A stretch of 64,000 nt of DNA from Leisingera aquimarina DSM 24565 (GCF_000473165.1 NZ_KI421504.1:1084501-1148500); one strand, 5' to 3'. Positions 27,534 to 37,387 are shown, counted from the stretch's first letter. The notes: generated by a model from the letters alone, not told the origin. A program made the numbers and translations.

Positions 27534-27560
27534 CCTGATTTGTCAGCTGTCGAGCCAGGC

Positions 27561-28490
27561 TTAGCCCAGCTTTTCGGTCAAGGCCGGGACGGCTTCGAAC
27601 AGGTCGGCAACCAAGCCAAAGTCCGCAACCTGGAAGATCGGTGCTTCTTCGTCCTTGTTGATCGCCACGATGACCTTGGAGTCCTTCATGCCGGCCAGGT
27701 GCTGAATGGCGCCGGAGATGCCGATGGCGACATACAGGTCCGGAGCAACAACCTTGCCGGTCTGACCGACCTGCCAGTCGTTCGGGGCGTAGCCCGAGTC
27801 GACCGCGGCGCGCGATGCGCCAACAGCGGCACCCAGCTTGTCGGCCAGGCCTTCGATCAGTTTGAAGTCTTCCTCAGAACCAACGCCGCGGCCGCCGGAG
27901 ACAACGATACCGGCCGAGGTCAGCTCGGGACGGTCGCTTGCGGCAACCTTGTCTTCAACCCACTCGGACAGGCCCGGGTTTGCGGCAGCCGAGATGGTCT
28001 CAACCGAAGCCGAACCGCCTTCGCCAGCTGCGTCAAAGGACGCGGTGCGGATCGAGACGACTTTCTTGGCGTCGTTCGACTTAACGGTCTGGATTGCGTT
28101 GCCAGCATAGATCGGGCGCTCGAAGGTGTTGCCGTCGACAACGCCGGAAACGTCCGAGATCACCATCACGTCCAGCAGCGCGGCAACGCGCGGCAGAACG
28201 TTCTTGGCGTCGGTGGTGGCGGGCGCAACGATGTGCTCGAAATCAGACGCCAGACCTGCGATCAGTGCTGCGGTCGGCTCCGCCAGGCGGTGGCCCAGCG
28301 ATGCGTCTTCGGCAACCAGAACCTTGGCAACGCCTGCGATCTTGGCAGCTTCTTCGCCAGCCGCAGCAGCGGAGGCGCCAGCGGCCAGAACGGTCACGTC
28401 GCCCAGCGATGCAGCTGCGGCCACGGCTTTTGCGGTTGCGTCCAGCGCCAGGGCGCCGTCGGTCACTTCAGCAAGGAGAAGAACAGCCAT
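27561..28490 (-). CDS. etfA: Electron transfer flavoprotein, alpha subunit
   Basis: 309 residues. The C-terminal FAD domain is clear: [40 protein letters not shown], and [16 protein letters not shown] followed by [16 protein letters not shown]. The alpha/beta heterodimer takes electrons from acyl-CoA dehydrogenases, including the Mcd encoded in this window, and passes them to ETF-ubiquinone oxidoreductase. The ATG overlaps the etfB stop by one base (TAATG), typical of translational coupling and equal subunit ratio. Confidence 0.97.
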   Translation of the reverse strand: MAVLLLAEVTDGALALDATAKAVAAAASLGDVTVLAAGASAAAAGEEAAKIAGVAKVLVAEDASLGHRLAEPTAALIAGLASDFEHIVAPATTDAKNVLPRVAALLDVMVISDVSGVVDGNTFERPIYAGNAIQTVKSNDAKKVVSIRTASFDAAGEGGSASVETISAAANPGLSEWVEDKVAASDRPELTSAGIVVSGGRGVGSEEDFKLIEGLADKLGAAVGASRAAVDSGYAPNDWQVGQTGKVVAPDLYVAIGISGAIQHLAGMKDSKVIVAINKDEEAPIFQVADFGLVADLFEAVPALTEKLG

Positions 28491-29248
28491 TACACAGCCC
28501 CCGCTTCTTTGAGTTTCTCAACCAGCTCGTCGACGGAACCAACCACGATGCCTGCAGCGCGGGCGGCCGGCTCTTCGGTCTTGACGATTTCCAGGCGCGG
28601 CGTGACGTCGACGCCGTAATCGGCGGCGGTTTTCTCGGCCAGCGGCTTTTTCTTCGCCTTCATGATGTTCGGCAGCGACGCATAGCGCGGCTCGTTCAGG
28701 CGCAGGTCCACGGTGATGATGGCGGGCATCTTCACGGAGATGGTCTGCAGGCCGCCGTCGACCTCACGGGTCACCTTGGCATTGTCGCCTTCGATGTCCA
28801 GTTCGGAGGCAAACGTGCCCTGGGACCAGCCCAGAAGCGCCGACAGCATCTGGCCGGTTGCGTTCATGTCGTTGTCGATTGCCTGCTTGCCGCAGAGCAC
28901 GACGCCCGGCTGCTCTTCCTCGACCACTTTGGCCAGGATTTTCGCAACGGCCAGCGGCTCGATGTCGGTGTGCACGTCATCGGCAGCAACCACCAGGATG
29001 GCGCGGTCTGCACCCATGGCCAGCGCGGTGCGCAGGGTTTCCTGGGCCTGCTTCACGCCGATCGAAACTGCAACCACCTCGTCAGCCTTGCCGGCTTCTT
29101 TCAGGCGGATGGCTTCTTCGACGGCGATTTCGTCGAAGGGGTTCATCGACATTTTCACGTTGGCGAGATCGACACCGCTGCCGTCCGCTTTGACGCGGAC
29201 CTTCACGTTGTAGTCAATCACGCGTTTGACAGGCACGAGTACCTTCAT
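28490..29248 (-). CDS. etfB: Electron transfer flavoprotein, beta subunit
   Basis: 252 residues from the ATG at 29248, which has TTAAGGAGAG upstream; an earlier in-frame start lacks family character. The protein opens [20 protein letters not shown] and has the ETF-beta signature around [20 protein letters not shown] plus the AMP-binding [10 protein letters not shown] and [17 protein letters not shown] segments. It forms the soluble ETF heterodimer with EtfA. The 286 bases upstream (29249-29534) separate it from the cobalamin adenosyltransferase gene on the same strand and presumably contain the etfBA promoter; no convincing pair of hexamers was found. Confidence 0.97.
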   Translation of the reverse strand: MKVLVPVKRVIDYNVKVRVKADGSGVDLANVKMSMNPFDEIAVEEAIRLKEAGKADEVVAVSIGVKQAQETLRTALAMGADRAILVVAADDVHTDIEPLAVAKILAKVVEEEQPGVVLCGKQAIDNDMNATGQMLSALLGWSQGTFASELDIEGDNAKVTREVDGGLQTISVKMPAIITVDLRLNEPRYASLPNIMKAKKKPLAEKTAADYGVDVTPRLEIVKTEEPAARAAGIVVGSVDELVEKLKEAGAV

Positions 29249-29534
29249 TTTGCGTTCTCTCCTTAACAAACGGCAAGCCGCCCCAAGGCGACTCCCCTCT
29301 ATGCTCTCGCAGCGTTGATACCGGCTGGTGTGCGCCTGCAACAGGGCAAAATCGTCACGTTAGCGCACGCCGACGTCGCGTTTGCTCATTTGGAACATCA
29401 TTTTTGTAAGAATGTTTCCGGTGGGAAATCCGCCTGCCGGGTTGGCGCTGCCGCGGGCATGCAAATGACGCGTTGCCCGCGGGATTGGCCGAAAACCGGC
29501 ATGAAATCGCGAATCAAGCCGGAAGCTGGGGGAA

Positions 29535-30107
29535 TCAGCGGTTGGCGCCCGGAACCCACAAAACGTCGTCCTTGCCGCCGTTGTTGGCAACGCGGGCGGC
29601 GACAAAGAACCAGTCCGACAGGCGGTTCAGGTATTTCACTGCTGCCGGGTTCACGTCCTCACCGGTGCTGAGGTCGGTGGCCAGCCGTTCGGCGCGACGC
29701 GCCACGGTGCGGCAGACATGCAAATGTGCTGCCAGTTTCGAGCCGCCCGGCAGGATGAAACTGCGCAGCGCTTCCAGATCCTTGTTCATCACGTCAATCT
29801 CGGCTTCCAGCCGCTCGACCTGAGCGACGGCAACCCGCAGCGGCGGATATTCGGCATCCGCGTCCTTGGCCATCTCCGGGCGGCATAGATCGGCACCCAG
29901 GTCGAACAGATCGTTCTGAATGCGCGCCAGTGCGGCGTCCATTTCACCGTCTGCTTCCAGCCGGGCCACGCCGACAAAGGAATTCAGCTCATCCGAAGTG
30001 CCATAAGCGTTGACCCGGGCCGAATGCTTGGCCACGCGGTCGCCGTTGCCCAGGGCGGTTTCACCCTTGTCGCCGGTGCGGGTGTAGATTTTGTTCAAAA
30101 CGACCAT
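29535..30107 (-). CDS. PduO-type corrinoid adenosyltransferase
   Basis: 190 residues with the PduO/MMAB fold motifs: TRTGDKGETALGNG (ATP binding) near residue 8, YGTSDELNSFVG, FILPGGSKLAAHLHV, CRTVARRAER, and YLNRLSDWFFVAARVAN. It adenosylates cob(I)alamin to make adenosylcobalamin, the cofactor of the B12-dependent mutases of the ethylmalonyl-CoA pathway. The ATG is six bases from the upstream small membrane protein stop, so they form an operon. Names cobO, pduO and mmaB are all used for this type; I leave the symbol blank. No cobalamin riboswitch is visible upstream. Confidence 0.93.
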   Translation of the reverse strand: MVVLNKIYTRTGDKGETALGNGDRVAKHSARVNAYGTSDELNSFVGVARLEADGEMDAALARIQNDLFDLGADLCRPEMAKDADAEYPPLRVAVAQVERLEAEIDVMNKDLEALRSFILPGGSKLAAHLHVCRTVARRAERLATDLSTGEDVNPAAVKYLNRLSDWFFVAARVANNGGKDDVLWVPGANR

Positions 30108-30113
30108 TGCCAG

Positions 30114-30317
30114 TTATCCTCCCTGGTTGCGCAGGTAGACGTAGGACAGCAGCAGCACCACTGCAATGAATTGAAACAGGATGCGCAGCCGCATCATCTT
30201 GTTTGCATTCTTGCGGTTGAACTCGCCGCCCTTGCCAAAGCCGCCGATGCCGACGACCAGGGCCACAACCACGGCGGCAACGGCTGCCAGTCCCAGATAA
30301 TACAGCGGATCGCTCAT
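30114..30317 (-). CDS. Small twin-transmembrane protein (HIG1-like)
   Basis: 67 residues from the ATG at 30317, preceded by GGGGGAC; a TTG four codons upstream is less likely because it would use up that ribosome site. Two hydrophobic segments (about 5-26 and 44-62) flank a basic loop GEFNRKNANKMMRLRI, a hairpin reminiscent of HIG1-domain proteins, which in mitochondria and some alphaproteobacteria associate with respiratory supercomplexes. It is directly upstream of, and coupled with, the corrinoid adenosyltransferase, a recurrent pairing in Rhodobacteraceae as far as I recall. Function unproven. Confidence 0.75.
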   Translation of the reverse strand: MSDPLYYLGLAAVAAVVVALVVGIGGFGKGGEFNRKNANKMMRLRILFQFIAVVLLLSYVYLRNQGG

Positions 30318-30392
30318 CTTGTCCCCCAAAGGCGCATCAATTCTGTTGCCTTCCTCTATCCTGCGTCAGCTCTGTTGGCGACTGCGAATCCG

Positions 30393-31223
30393 CTATCCGA
30401 GCTTCACCAGGATGCGGTCTATTGCCCGTGTGCTGAGGATCCGGCGCAGAAAACCGGCGATATGGGTAGGGGTGGTGACGTAATAGCGTTCGCGCGGACG
30501 GCGGGATTCGCAGGCATGTGCCAGCTTGGCAGTCACGGCAGAGGCCGGCAGTTCGAACCGGTCAGGTCCATTGCTTTCATACAGCCGCTTCAGCAGCCGG
30601 GATTCATAAAGCTCCCGCAGCGGCGACGCCTTCCAGTCGATGAAGCGTTCGAAATGCGGGATCGACTTCTCGCGAATCTTCGACGTGACCGGCCCCGGCT
30701 CGATCAGCACCATATGGATCCCGGTGCCTCGCAGCTCTACCCGCAGCGTGTCGGTCAGCCCTTCCAGCGCGTATTTCGTTGCCACATAGGCGCCGCGCCA
30801 GGGGAAGGTGACAAATCCCAGGATCGAGGAATTCTGCACGATCCGCCCATGTCCCTGCTTGCGCATCACCGGAATCACCTGCCGTGTCAGCTCGTGCCAG
30901 CCAAAGAAATTGGCCTCAAAAATTGTCCGCAGGGCGTCGGTCGGCAGATCCTCCACCGCACCGGGCAGCCCGTGGGCGCCGTTGTTGAACAGCGCATCCA
31001 GCGTGCCGTCTGTGGCCGCCAGCACTTCGGCCAGACCGGATGTGATGCTGGCCGGATCCGTGTAGTCAATCCGCGGGCTTTCGAACCCCTCGGCGCGCAT
31101 CCGGTCGCAGTCCCGCTGCTGGCGGCAGGAGGCAAACACCCGCCAGCCGCGTTCCCGCATGCCGCGCGCCGCATCCAGGCCGATTCCTGAGGAACAGCCG
31201 GTAATCAGAATGGTTTTCTTCAT
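30393..31223 (-). CDS. SDR family NAD(P)-dependent oxidoreductase
   Basis: 276 residues. Rossmann motif ILITGCSSGIGLDAARGM at the N-terminus, ALFNNGAHG (variant NNAG), catalytic Ser in QNSSILGF and Tyr-Lys in YVATKYALEG. The C-terminus (HACESRRPRERYYVTTP then THIAGFLRRILSTRAIDRIL) is typical of uncharacterised SDRs close to the oxidoreductases annotated in lipid or retinol-like metabolism. It stands alone on the minus strand with gaps of 75 bases to the small membrane gene and 35 bases to the SH3 protein gene upstream. Substrate unknown. Confidence 0.9.
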   Translation of the reverse strand: MKKTILITGCSSGIGLDAARGMRERGWRVFASCRQQRDCDRMRAEGFESPRIDYTDPASITSGLAEVLAATDGTLDALFNNGAHGLPGAVEDLPTDALRTIFEANFFGWHELTRQVIPVMRKQGHGRIVQNSSILGFVTFPWRGAYVATKYALEGLTDTLRVELRGTGIHMVLIEPGPVTSKIREKSIPHFERFIDWKASPLRELYESRLLKRLYESNGPDRFELPASAVTAKLAHACESRRPRERYYVTTPTHIAGFLRRILSTRAIDRILVKLG

Positions 31224-31258
31224 GTGAACGCCTCTTGCCCCGGAATCCTCCGCAGCAG

Positions 31259-31888
31259 TTATGGGCGTTTCTTGCTCACCAGGGAAGCGGCAATCCAGCC
31301 GGTAATGCCCTTGTCCGGAGCGCGAAGATGCAGCCAGCCGGTGCCGCCGTCCTCAATCACGATGACCTCGTCACCGCCCAAAAGACGGGTGATGACCGGA
31401 TAGGATGTGCCTGGCCCCTGGCGCATATTCACGCGTGAGGCACGGATGCTGCGGCGGTCCGGGAATGTCGCTGATGCGGGCTGTGTGACGGGGGCCGCAA
31501 CAGCCGCGGCGGGCGCAGCGGTGATGGCTGCAAGGCCGCCATCAAGCGATGCCAGCTGCAATGCGCCCGGTGCAGGTTCGCCTGAGAAGGCAGCCTGGGT
31601 TGAGGTAAGCACACCGGATGCGCTGGCCAGATGCTCTGCTGCCACACGCTGGCGCAGTTCCGGATCTGCGGCCGGACGGGCCGGGGTTTGAACCTGCGCC
31701 CGCTGTGTCAGGACGGGCCGGGTGGCGAGTGACGCGGCTGTGATTCTATCCCGTTCAGCCTGTTGGCCTATAGATTCGGCCTCTGCCGCTGCAGCGGGCC
31801 GTTTCGGCGGCTCAAAATCCGCTCCTCCGCTCAACTCGTAAAAGCCCCATCCAAGAAAGGCGAATGATACCATAGCAAATCGCGACAT
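31259..31888 (-). CDS. Membrane-anchored bacterial SH3-domain protein
   Basis: 209 residues from the ATG at 31888 (GGGGGGACC upstream). An N-terminal hydrophobic stretch (FAMVSFAFLGWGFYELSGGA) serves as signal or anchor. A long Ala/Pro/Gln-rich linker of about 100 residues follows, then a C-terminal SH3b domain at about 150-205 (SRVNMRQGPGTSYPVITRLL, EDGGTGWLHLRAPDKGITGW). Bacterial SH3 domains often bind peptidoglycan stem peptides, so a periplasmic cell-wall role is plausible. It is divergent from parC across about 220 bases. Confidence 0.85.
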   Translation of the reverse strand: MSRFAMVSFAFLGWGFYELSGGADFEPPKRPAAAAEAESIGQQAERDRITAASLATRPVLTQRAQVQTPARPAADPELRQRVAAEHLASASGVLTSTQAAFSGEPAPGALQLASLDGGLAAITAAPAAAVAAPVTQPASATFPDRRSIRASRVNMRQGPGTSYPVITRLLGGDEVIVIEDGGTGWLHLRAPDKGITGWIAASLVSKKRP

Positions 31889-32107
31889 AATCCGGTCCCC
31901 CCAGACCAACAGACGGCAGCTGCACTTTATTGCATGAATTTGGAAACAAACGCGCGGCGCGGCTGCCTGGTTCCAATTTAACTAGTGCAAGTTAAGGCGC
32001 AGGAAACAGGGGAGAGTCAGCTGTCTTCTCCCCCGAACTGCGCAGTGGCGTGCGAATTTCGCGCGCGCCCGCTTTACCAATTCCGGCAGCGGCAGTATCA
32101 CCGATTC

Positions 32108-34456
32108 ATGACCGATCTGGTAGAAGACCCCGACATGCCGTCCGCCCCCGAACAAGGCGAAATCCTGGAACCGCTGCGCCGCGCCATTGGCGAGCGCTAT
32201 TTGACCTATGCGCTCAGCACCATCATGCACCGGGCGCTGCCCGATGCGCGTGACGGGCTCAAGCCGGTGCACCGGCGGATCCTTTATGCGATGAACCGCC
32301 TGCGGCTCAGTTCGTCCGGCGGCTTTTTGAAATCGGCCAAGATTTCCGGCGACACCATGGGCGACTTCCACCCCCATGGCGACGCCGCGATTTATGACGC
32401 GATGGCGCGGCTGGCGCAGGACTTCAACGTCCGCTATCCGCTGGTCGACGGCCAGGGCAACTTCGGCAACATCGACGGCGACAACCCGGCGGCGTCCCGC
32501 TACACCGAGGCGCGGATGACCTTCGTCGCTGAGGCGATGCTCGAAGGCCTGAACGAAGACTCGGTCGATTTTCGCGACAATTATGATGGCCGTCTGACCG
32601 AACCGGCAGTGCTGCCCGCGACCTTCCCGAACATCCTCGCCAATGGCGCGGCCGGCATTGCGGTGGGCATGGCCACCAATATTCCGCCGCACAATATTGC
32701 CGAGCTGATCGACGCCTGCCTGCATCTGATCAAAATCCCGGATGCCCGCGACGATACCCTGCTGAACTACGTGCCCGGTCCGGACTTCCCCACCGGCGGC
32801 GTCATTGTCGAACCCAAGGAAAACATCGCCAAGGCCTACAGCACCGGCCGTGGCTCTTTCCGTCTGCGCTGCACCCATGAGGTCGAGGACCTGGGCCGTG
32901 GCCAGTGGCAGATCGTCGTCACCGAAATTCCCTATCAGGTTCAGAAGTCCAAGCTGATCGAGAAGATCGCCGAGCTGATCCAGACCAAAAAGGTTCCGAT
33001 CCTCGCCGATGTGCGCGACGAATCGGCGGACGACATCCGCATCATCCTGGAGCCCAAGTCCAAGAACGTGGACCCCGAGGTTCTGATGAACATGATGTTC
33101 CGCAACTCGGACTTGGAAATCCGATTCAGCCTGAACATGAACGTGCTGATCGATGGTGTGACCCCCAAGGTCTGCTCGATGAAGGAAGTGCTGCGCGCCT
33201 TCCTCGACCACCGCCGCGACGTGCTGCAGCGCCGGTCCCGGCACCGGATGGAAAAGATCGACCACCGGCTGGAGGTGCTCGAAGGCTTCATCATCGCTTT
33301 CCTGAACCTCGACCGTGTGATCGACATCATTCGCTATGACGAGGACCCCAAGGCCGCGCTGATCCGCGAGGATTGGAGCAAAGACCACCCCCGCGCCTTT
33401 ACCGAGGCCGAATACATCACCCCGGCCCCTGGCACAGGCGAGCTGACAGAGGTTCAGGCCGAGGCCATCCTCAACATGCGCCTGCGGTCGTTGCGCAAGC
33501 TTGAGGAAATTGAGCTGGTCCGCGAACGCGACGCCCTGCGCGCCGAACGTGCCGGGCTGGTCGAACTCCTGGGCTCTGAAGAACTGCAGTGGACCCGCAT
33601 CTCCGAACAGCTGAAGGAGACCAAAAAGCAGTTCGGCAAGGACTACGCCGGCGGCGCCCGCCGCACCCGCTTTGCCGAGGCGGGCGAGGTCGAGGACGTG
33701 CCGCTGGAAGCGATGATCGACAAGGAGCCGATCACCGTTGTCTGCTCGCAGATGGGTTGGATCCGGGCGATGACCGGCCATATCGACCTGAACCGAGAAT
33801 TGAAGTTCAAAGACGGCGACGGGCCGCGCTTTGTCTTCCATGCGGAAACCACCGACCGGCTCTTGGTGTTCGGTTCCAATGGCCGTTTTTACACGCTGTC
33901 GGCGGCGAATCTCCCTGGCGGCCGCGGAATGGGCGAACCGCTGCGCCTGATGGTCGACCTGCCGAACGAGGCAGAGATTGTCGACCTGCTGATCCATAAC
34001 CCCGAGGGACGGCTGCTTGTTGCATCCGATGCGGGTAACGGCTTCATCTGCGCTGAAAAGGAAATCGTTGCACAGACCCGCAGCGGCAAGCAGGTGCTGA
34101 ACGTCAAGGACGACGACCACGCCAAGATCTGTATCCCGGTCGACGGCGATCACGTCGCCATTGTCTCGGAAAACGGCAAGTTCCTGGTCTTCGCGGTCGA
34201 GGAAATGCCGGAACTCACCCGCGGCAAGGGCGTACGCCTGCAGAAATACAACATGGCCCGTGGCAAGCAGGGTTCGCTGGAACTGGACGGCGGCCTTAGC
34301 GACATCACCACCTTCAATTGGGATGATGGGCTCAAGTGGGAAATGGGCGGCGGCAAGACCCGGCATGAGGCCGACCTCACCCAGTGGCTGGGAAAACGGG
34401 CCGGGGTTGGCAAACGCCCGCCGCACGGTTTCCCGCGCGATTACAAGTTCAAGTAA
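32108..34456 (+). CDS. parC: DNA topoisomerase IV subunit A
   Basis: 782 residues from the ATG at 32108 (MTDLVEDPDMPSAPEQGEIL); the frame is open for 41 more codons upstream but those lack conservation. ParC-ParE decatenates daughter chromosomes. The opening RYLTYALSTIMHRALPDARD (first-exon motif of the A subunits), the catalytic Tyr132 in SRYTEARM, and the C-terminal beta-pinwheel are present. In the quinolone-determining region HPHGDAAIYDAM, Ala93 occupies the E. coli Ser80 position and Asp97 the Glu84 position. An intrinsic terminator follows. parE is not in the window. Confidence 0.96.
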   Translation: MTDLVEDPDMPSAPEQGEILEPLRRAIGERYLTYALSTIMHRALPDARDGLKPVHRRILYAMNRLRLSSSGGFLKSAKISGDTMGDFHPHGDAAIYDAMARLAQDFNVRYPLVDGQGNFGNIDGDNPAASRYTEARMTFVAEAMLEGLNEDSVDFRDNYDGRLTEPAVLPATFPNILANGAAGIAVGMATNIPPHNIAELIDACLHLIKIPDARDDTLLNYVPGPDFPTGGVIVEPKENIAKAYSTGRGSFRLRCTHEVEDLGRGQWQIVVTEIPYQVQKSKLIEKIAELIQTKKVPILADVRDESADDIRIILEPKSKNVDPEVLMNMMFRNSDLEIRFSLNMNVLIDGVTPKVCSMKEVLRAFLDHRRDVLQRRSRHRMEKIDHRLEVLEGFIIAFLNLDRVIDIIRYDEDPKAALIREDWSKDHPRAFTEAEYITPAPGTGELTEVQAEAILNMRLRSLRKLEEIELVRERDALRAERAGLVELLGSEELQWTRISEQLKETKKQFGKDYAGGARRTRFAEAGEVEDVPLEAMIDKEPITVVCSQMGWIRAMTGHIDLNRELKFKDGDGPRFVFHAETTDRLLVFGSNGRFYTLSAANLPGGRGMGEPLRLMVDLPNEAEIVDLLIHNPEGRLLVASDAGNGFICAEKEIVAQTRSGKQVLNVKDDDHAKICIPVDGDHVAIVSENGKFLVFAVEEMPELTRGKGVRLQKYNMARGKQGSLELDGGLSDITTFNWDDGLKWEMGGGKTRHEADLTQWLGKRAGVGKRPPHGFPRDYKFK

Positions 34457-34485
34457 GGCGGCAGAAACCTGCTGCCCGCCTGTGC

Positions 34486-34513
34486 CCCCCGCGCCACCTG
34501 CGCGGGGGTTGCT
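34486..34513 (+). terminator. Probable parC terminator
   Basis: CCCCCGCGC (34486-34494) pairs perfectly with GCGCGGGGG (34500-34508) around a five-base loop. Only a broken T tract (TTGCTGTTT) follows, so termination may be partial. Confidence 0.6.
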
Positions 34514-34584
34514 GTTTCCAGGCCTTTACCCGCCGCACTGCGCCCGGCTATCTGAGCGGGATCGAATTTCCTTGGGGGGCGTCC

Positions 34585-35184
34585 ATGATCCGCATTCTTT
34601 CCATTCTGGCCACGATGGCCTTGCTCGCTGCCTGCGGTGAAACCCGGTTGGACGAAGCGCCCGAGGACCTCGGCGCCTTTCAGGCTCGGGTAACGCATGT
34701 CTACACCGAAAAGGCGCTGCAATGGCCGCTGTCGCGCGACGCCGAACACAGCGAATGGGATGCGGCGATGAAGAACGCCCTGGAAACCCGCCTGCGCCGC
34801 TATCAGGGGGCGCAGGAGTATGATGTGGCAGTAACGCTGGAAGGTTTCATGCTGGCACCGCCTGGTGTGCCGGTTCTGTTTTCACCCAAAAGCGCGGTGG
34901 TGGTGAATGTCTTTGTCTATGACGTCGCGGAAAAGAAATTCCTGGCCAAGAAGCACCAGATGGAGATCTTTGAAAGCACCACTGGCGAAAGCGCGCTGCT
35001 GGGATCCGGCCATGCCCGCACCAAAGAGCAGCAAATCCAGGGCTTGGCAGTCAATATTGCCGACAAGGTCGAAGAATGGATGGCAAAACAGCATGAGGCC
35101 GAGGGCTGGTTTGCGCCGCGCCCGGCGGCGGGGTTCAGCAGCGGAGCTGCTGCGGATGCCGCTGTGCCCGCGCCAGCCGGCTGA
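34585..35184 (+). CDS. Lipoprotein of unknown function
   Basis: 199 residues from the ATG at 34585 with GGGGGG about six bases upstream. The leader MIRILSILATMALLAACGET carries a lipobox (LLAAC). The mature domain has SPKSAVVVNVFVYDVAEKKF and QIQGLAVNIADKVEEWM segments, which suggest a beta-rich fold with a C-terminal helix, and ends in a low-complexity Ala/Pro tail. I do not recognise the family beyond noting that similar lipoproteins occur in Roseobacters. It lies between parC (with a terminator) and tuf, in the same direction. Location is probably periplasmic, anchored to the outer membrane. Confidence 0.75.
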   Translation: MIRILSILATMALLAACGETRLDEAPEDLGAFQARVTHVYTEKALQWPLSRDAEHSEWDAAMKNALETRLRRYQGAQEYDVAVTLEGFMLAPPGVPVLFSPKSAVVVNVFVYDVAEKKFLAKKHQMEIFESTTGESALLGSGHARTKEQQIQGLAVNIADKVEEWMAKQHEAEGWFAPRPAAGFSSGAAADAAVPAPAG

Positions 35185-35308
35185 GCCTCGCGAATTCCGC
35201 CTCCGTCAAGCAAGAACGGGTTGATTTTTCCGCTCAAACCAAATAACCCGCCCGCGCAGAGGTAACCGGGTCAATGCATGACCCCTGTTTCAAAAGGGCG
35301 CCTAAGGA

Positions 35309-36484
<1,176 letters not shown>

Positions 36485-36501
36485 GACGGCTTCGCCGTCT
36501 G

Positions 36502-36546
36502 GCGGGCGGCAGATGGTTTTCCGAAGGAAAATCGCCGAGAGCCCGC
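36502..36546 (+). ncRNA. Structured tuf 3'-UTR element, copy 1
   Basis: Outer stem GCGGGC (36502-36507) with GCCCGC (36541-36546). Internal loop GGCA (36508-36511) opposite GAGA (36537-36540). Inner stem 36512-36522 with 36526-36536, closed by a GAA loop and containing one A-C mismatch. The same architecture with compensatory changes follows tuf copy 2 (61173-61216). It lies between the stop codon and the terminator. A separate hairpin, GACGGC-TTC-GCCGTC, is at 36485-36499. Whether it is a processing site, a stabiliser or a stable RNA is unknown. Confidence 0.6.
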
Positions 36547-36563
36547 ACCGGTGAGATGATAAG

Positions 36564-36591
36564 AAGGGCCGCTCGAAAGAGCGGCCCTTTT
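36564..36591 (+). terminator. tuf copy 1 terminator
   Basis: Eleven-base-pair stem AAGGGCCGCTC (36564-36574) with GAGCGGCCCTT, closed by a GAAA tetraloop and ending in four Ts. The stem sequence is shared with the terminator after tuf copy 2, where the loop is AATC. Confidence 0.92.
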
Positions 36592-36603
36592 GCATTGCGG
36601 CAA

Positions 36604-36673
36604 CCGGAAACCGGCGCGGTTTCCGGCCCGGAAAAATCGATTTTTCCGAGCCGTTTCCCTAGCAGGGAAACGG
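36604..36673. repeat. Three tandem perfect hairpins
   Basis: CCGGAAACCG/CGGTTTCCGG (36604-36626, GCG loop), CGGAAAAATC/GATTTTTCCG (36629-36648, no loop spacer) and CCGTTTCCCT/AGGGAAACGG (36651-36673, AGC loop) follow each other with only two bases between them. The array sits between the convergent tuf and acyltransferase genes, three bases from the latter's stop. It may block read-through in both directions or be a dispersed intergenic repeat. Confidence 0.75.
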
Positions 36674-36676
36674 TAT

Positions 36677-37387
36677 TCAGGTGGCTTGAGACTGAGGCCG
36701 CTCGCCAATCCGTCCAGCGGCGCTGTCTGCCGCAGCAGTGATGGCCTCCAGCGAGGCTTCCAAGCTTAATCGCAAGTTTTCTGCCTCGGCATCGGTTGGC
36801 TTTTTCGGAACTTCATCTGTCCACTCCTGGCACATCAGCACACCCCTGGAAAATGGCAGAGGCAGCATTTGCCGGTCCCAGGTTGGCAGCTCAACTACTT
36901 TTTTTTCGGCGAACGCGACCGTGAAAACCCTGCAGCCGGTCATCCGGGCCCAGACAACTGGGACGGTTGAGGATATGCGCGCCGGACCGCGCGGCCCGTC
37001 GGCGGCGATGCCGATGGAACAGCCGTCCCTGGTGCGGCGCAGCACTTCGCGCGACAGCGCCACATGGCGCTTGTGGCTGGACATCGGGATGGTCTCGAAC
37101 CCAAGCCGGACCAGGATCTGGCCGGCCAGCCGCCCGGCGCGGGCCGAGGACGTCAGGGCGCAGATGCGGCCCAGCGAAGTATCAAACAGATAAGGTGCCA
37201 TGATCAGCCGCTGGTGCCACAGCACAAAGATCACCGGCTCGCCGCGGCGCACGCAGGCGTCCATGTCCTCGAACCCGCTGCGGGTCCAGCGTGAGGTGCG
37301 GAAGGCGAATCGCACATAAGCGGCAAACAGCCCCTCGATAGCGCGGTTGACGCGAGGGCTGTCAGCGATTTTCTTTCTTAGGCTCAC
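36677..37387 (-). CDS. DUF374 lysophospholipid acyltransferase family protein
   Basis: 236 residues from the GTG at 37387 (reads SLRKKIADSPRVNRAIEGLF next); the frame continues upstream through the tRNA-Trp gene, so longer starts are excluded. Family motifs are VIFVLWHQRLIMAPYL near residue 55, TSSARAGRLAGQIL, and GIAADGPRGPARISS near 130. DUF374 proteins are related to LpxL/PlsC acyltransferases and in some bacteria are linked to lipid A or capsule lipid synthesis; a specific substrate cannot be given. The gene is convergent with tuf copy 1 and divergent from tRNA-Trp. The 179 bases upstream (37388-37566) must hold promoters for both. Confidence 0.8.
   Translation of the reverse strand: MSLRKKIADSPRVNRAIEGLFAAYVRFAFRTSRWTRSGFEDMDACVRRGEPVIFVLWHQRLIMAPYLFDTSLGRICALTSSARAGRLAGQILVRLGFETIPMSSHKRHVALSREVLRRTRDGCSIGIAADGPRGPARISSTVPVVWARMTGCRVFTVAFAEKKVVELPTWDRQMLPLPFSRGVLMCQEWTDEVPKKPTDAEAENLRLSLEASLEAITAAADSAAGRIGERPQSQAT

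Noticed and set aside
27414-29266. Long plus-strand frames across etfA and etfB
   Set aside because: Antisense shadows; the etfAB frames carry full family signatures and coupled starts.
29249-29534. Possible cobalamin riboswitch or small gene between etfB and the corrinoid adenosyltransferase
   Set aside because: No B12-box-like sequence was visible, and the interval is downstream rather than upstream of the adenosyltransferase; short frames there have no support.
31982-34426. 814-codon open frame opposite parC
   Set aside because: Antisense shadow of a confidently identified gene; its translation is His/Gly/Val-rich without any domain.
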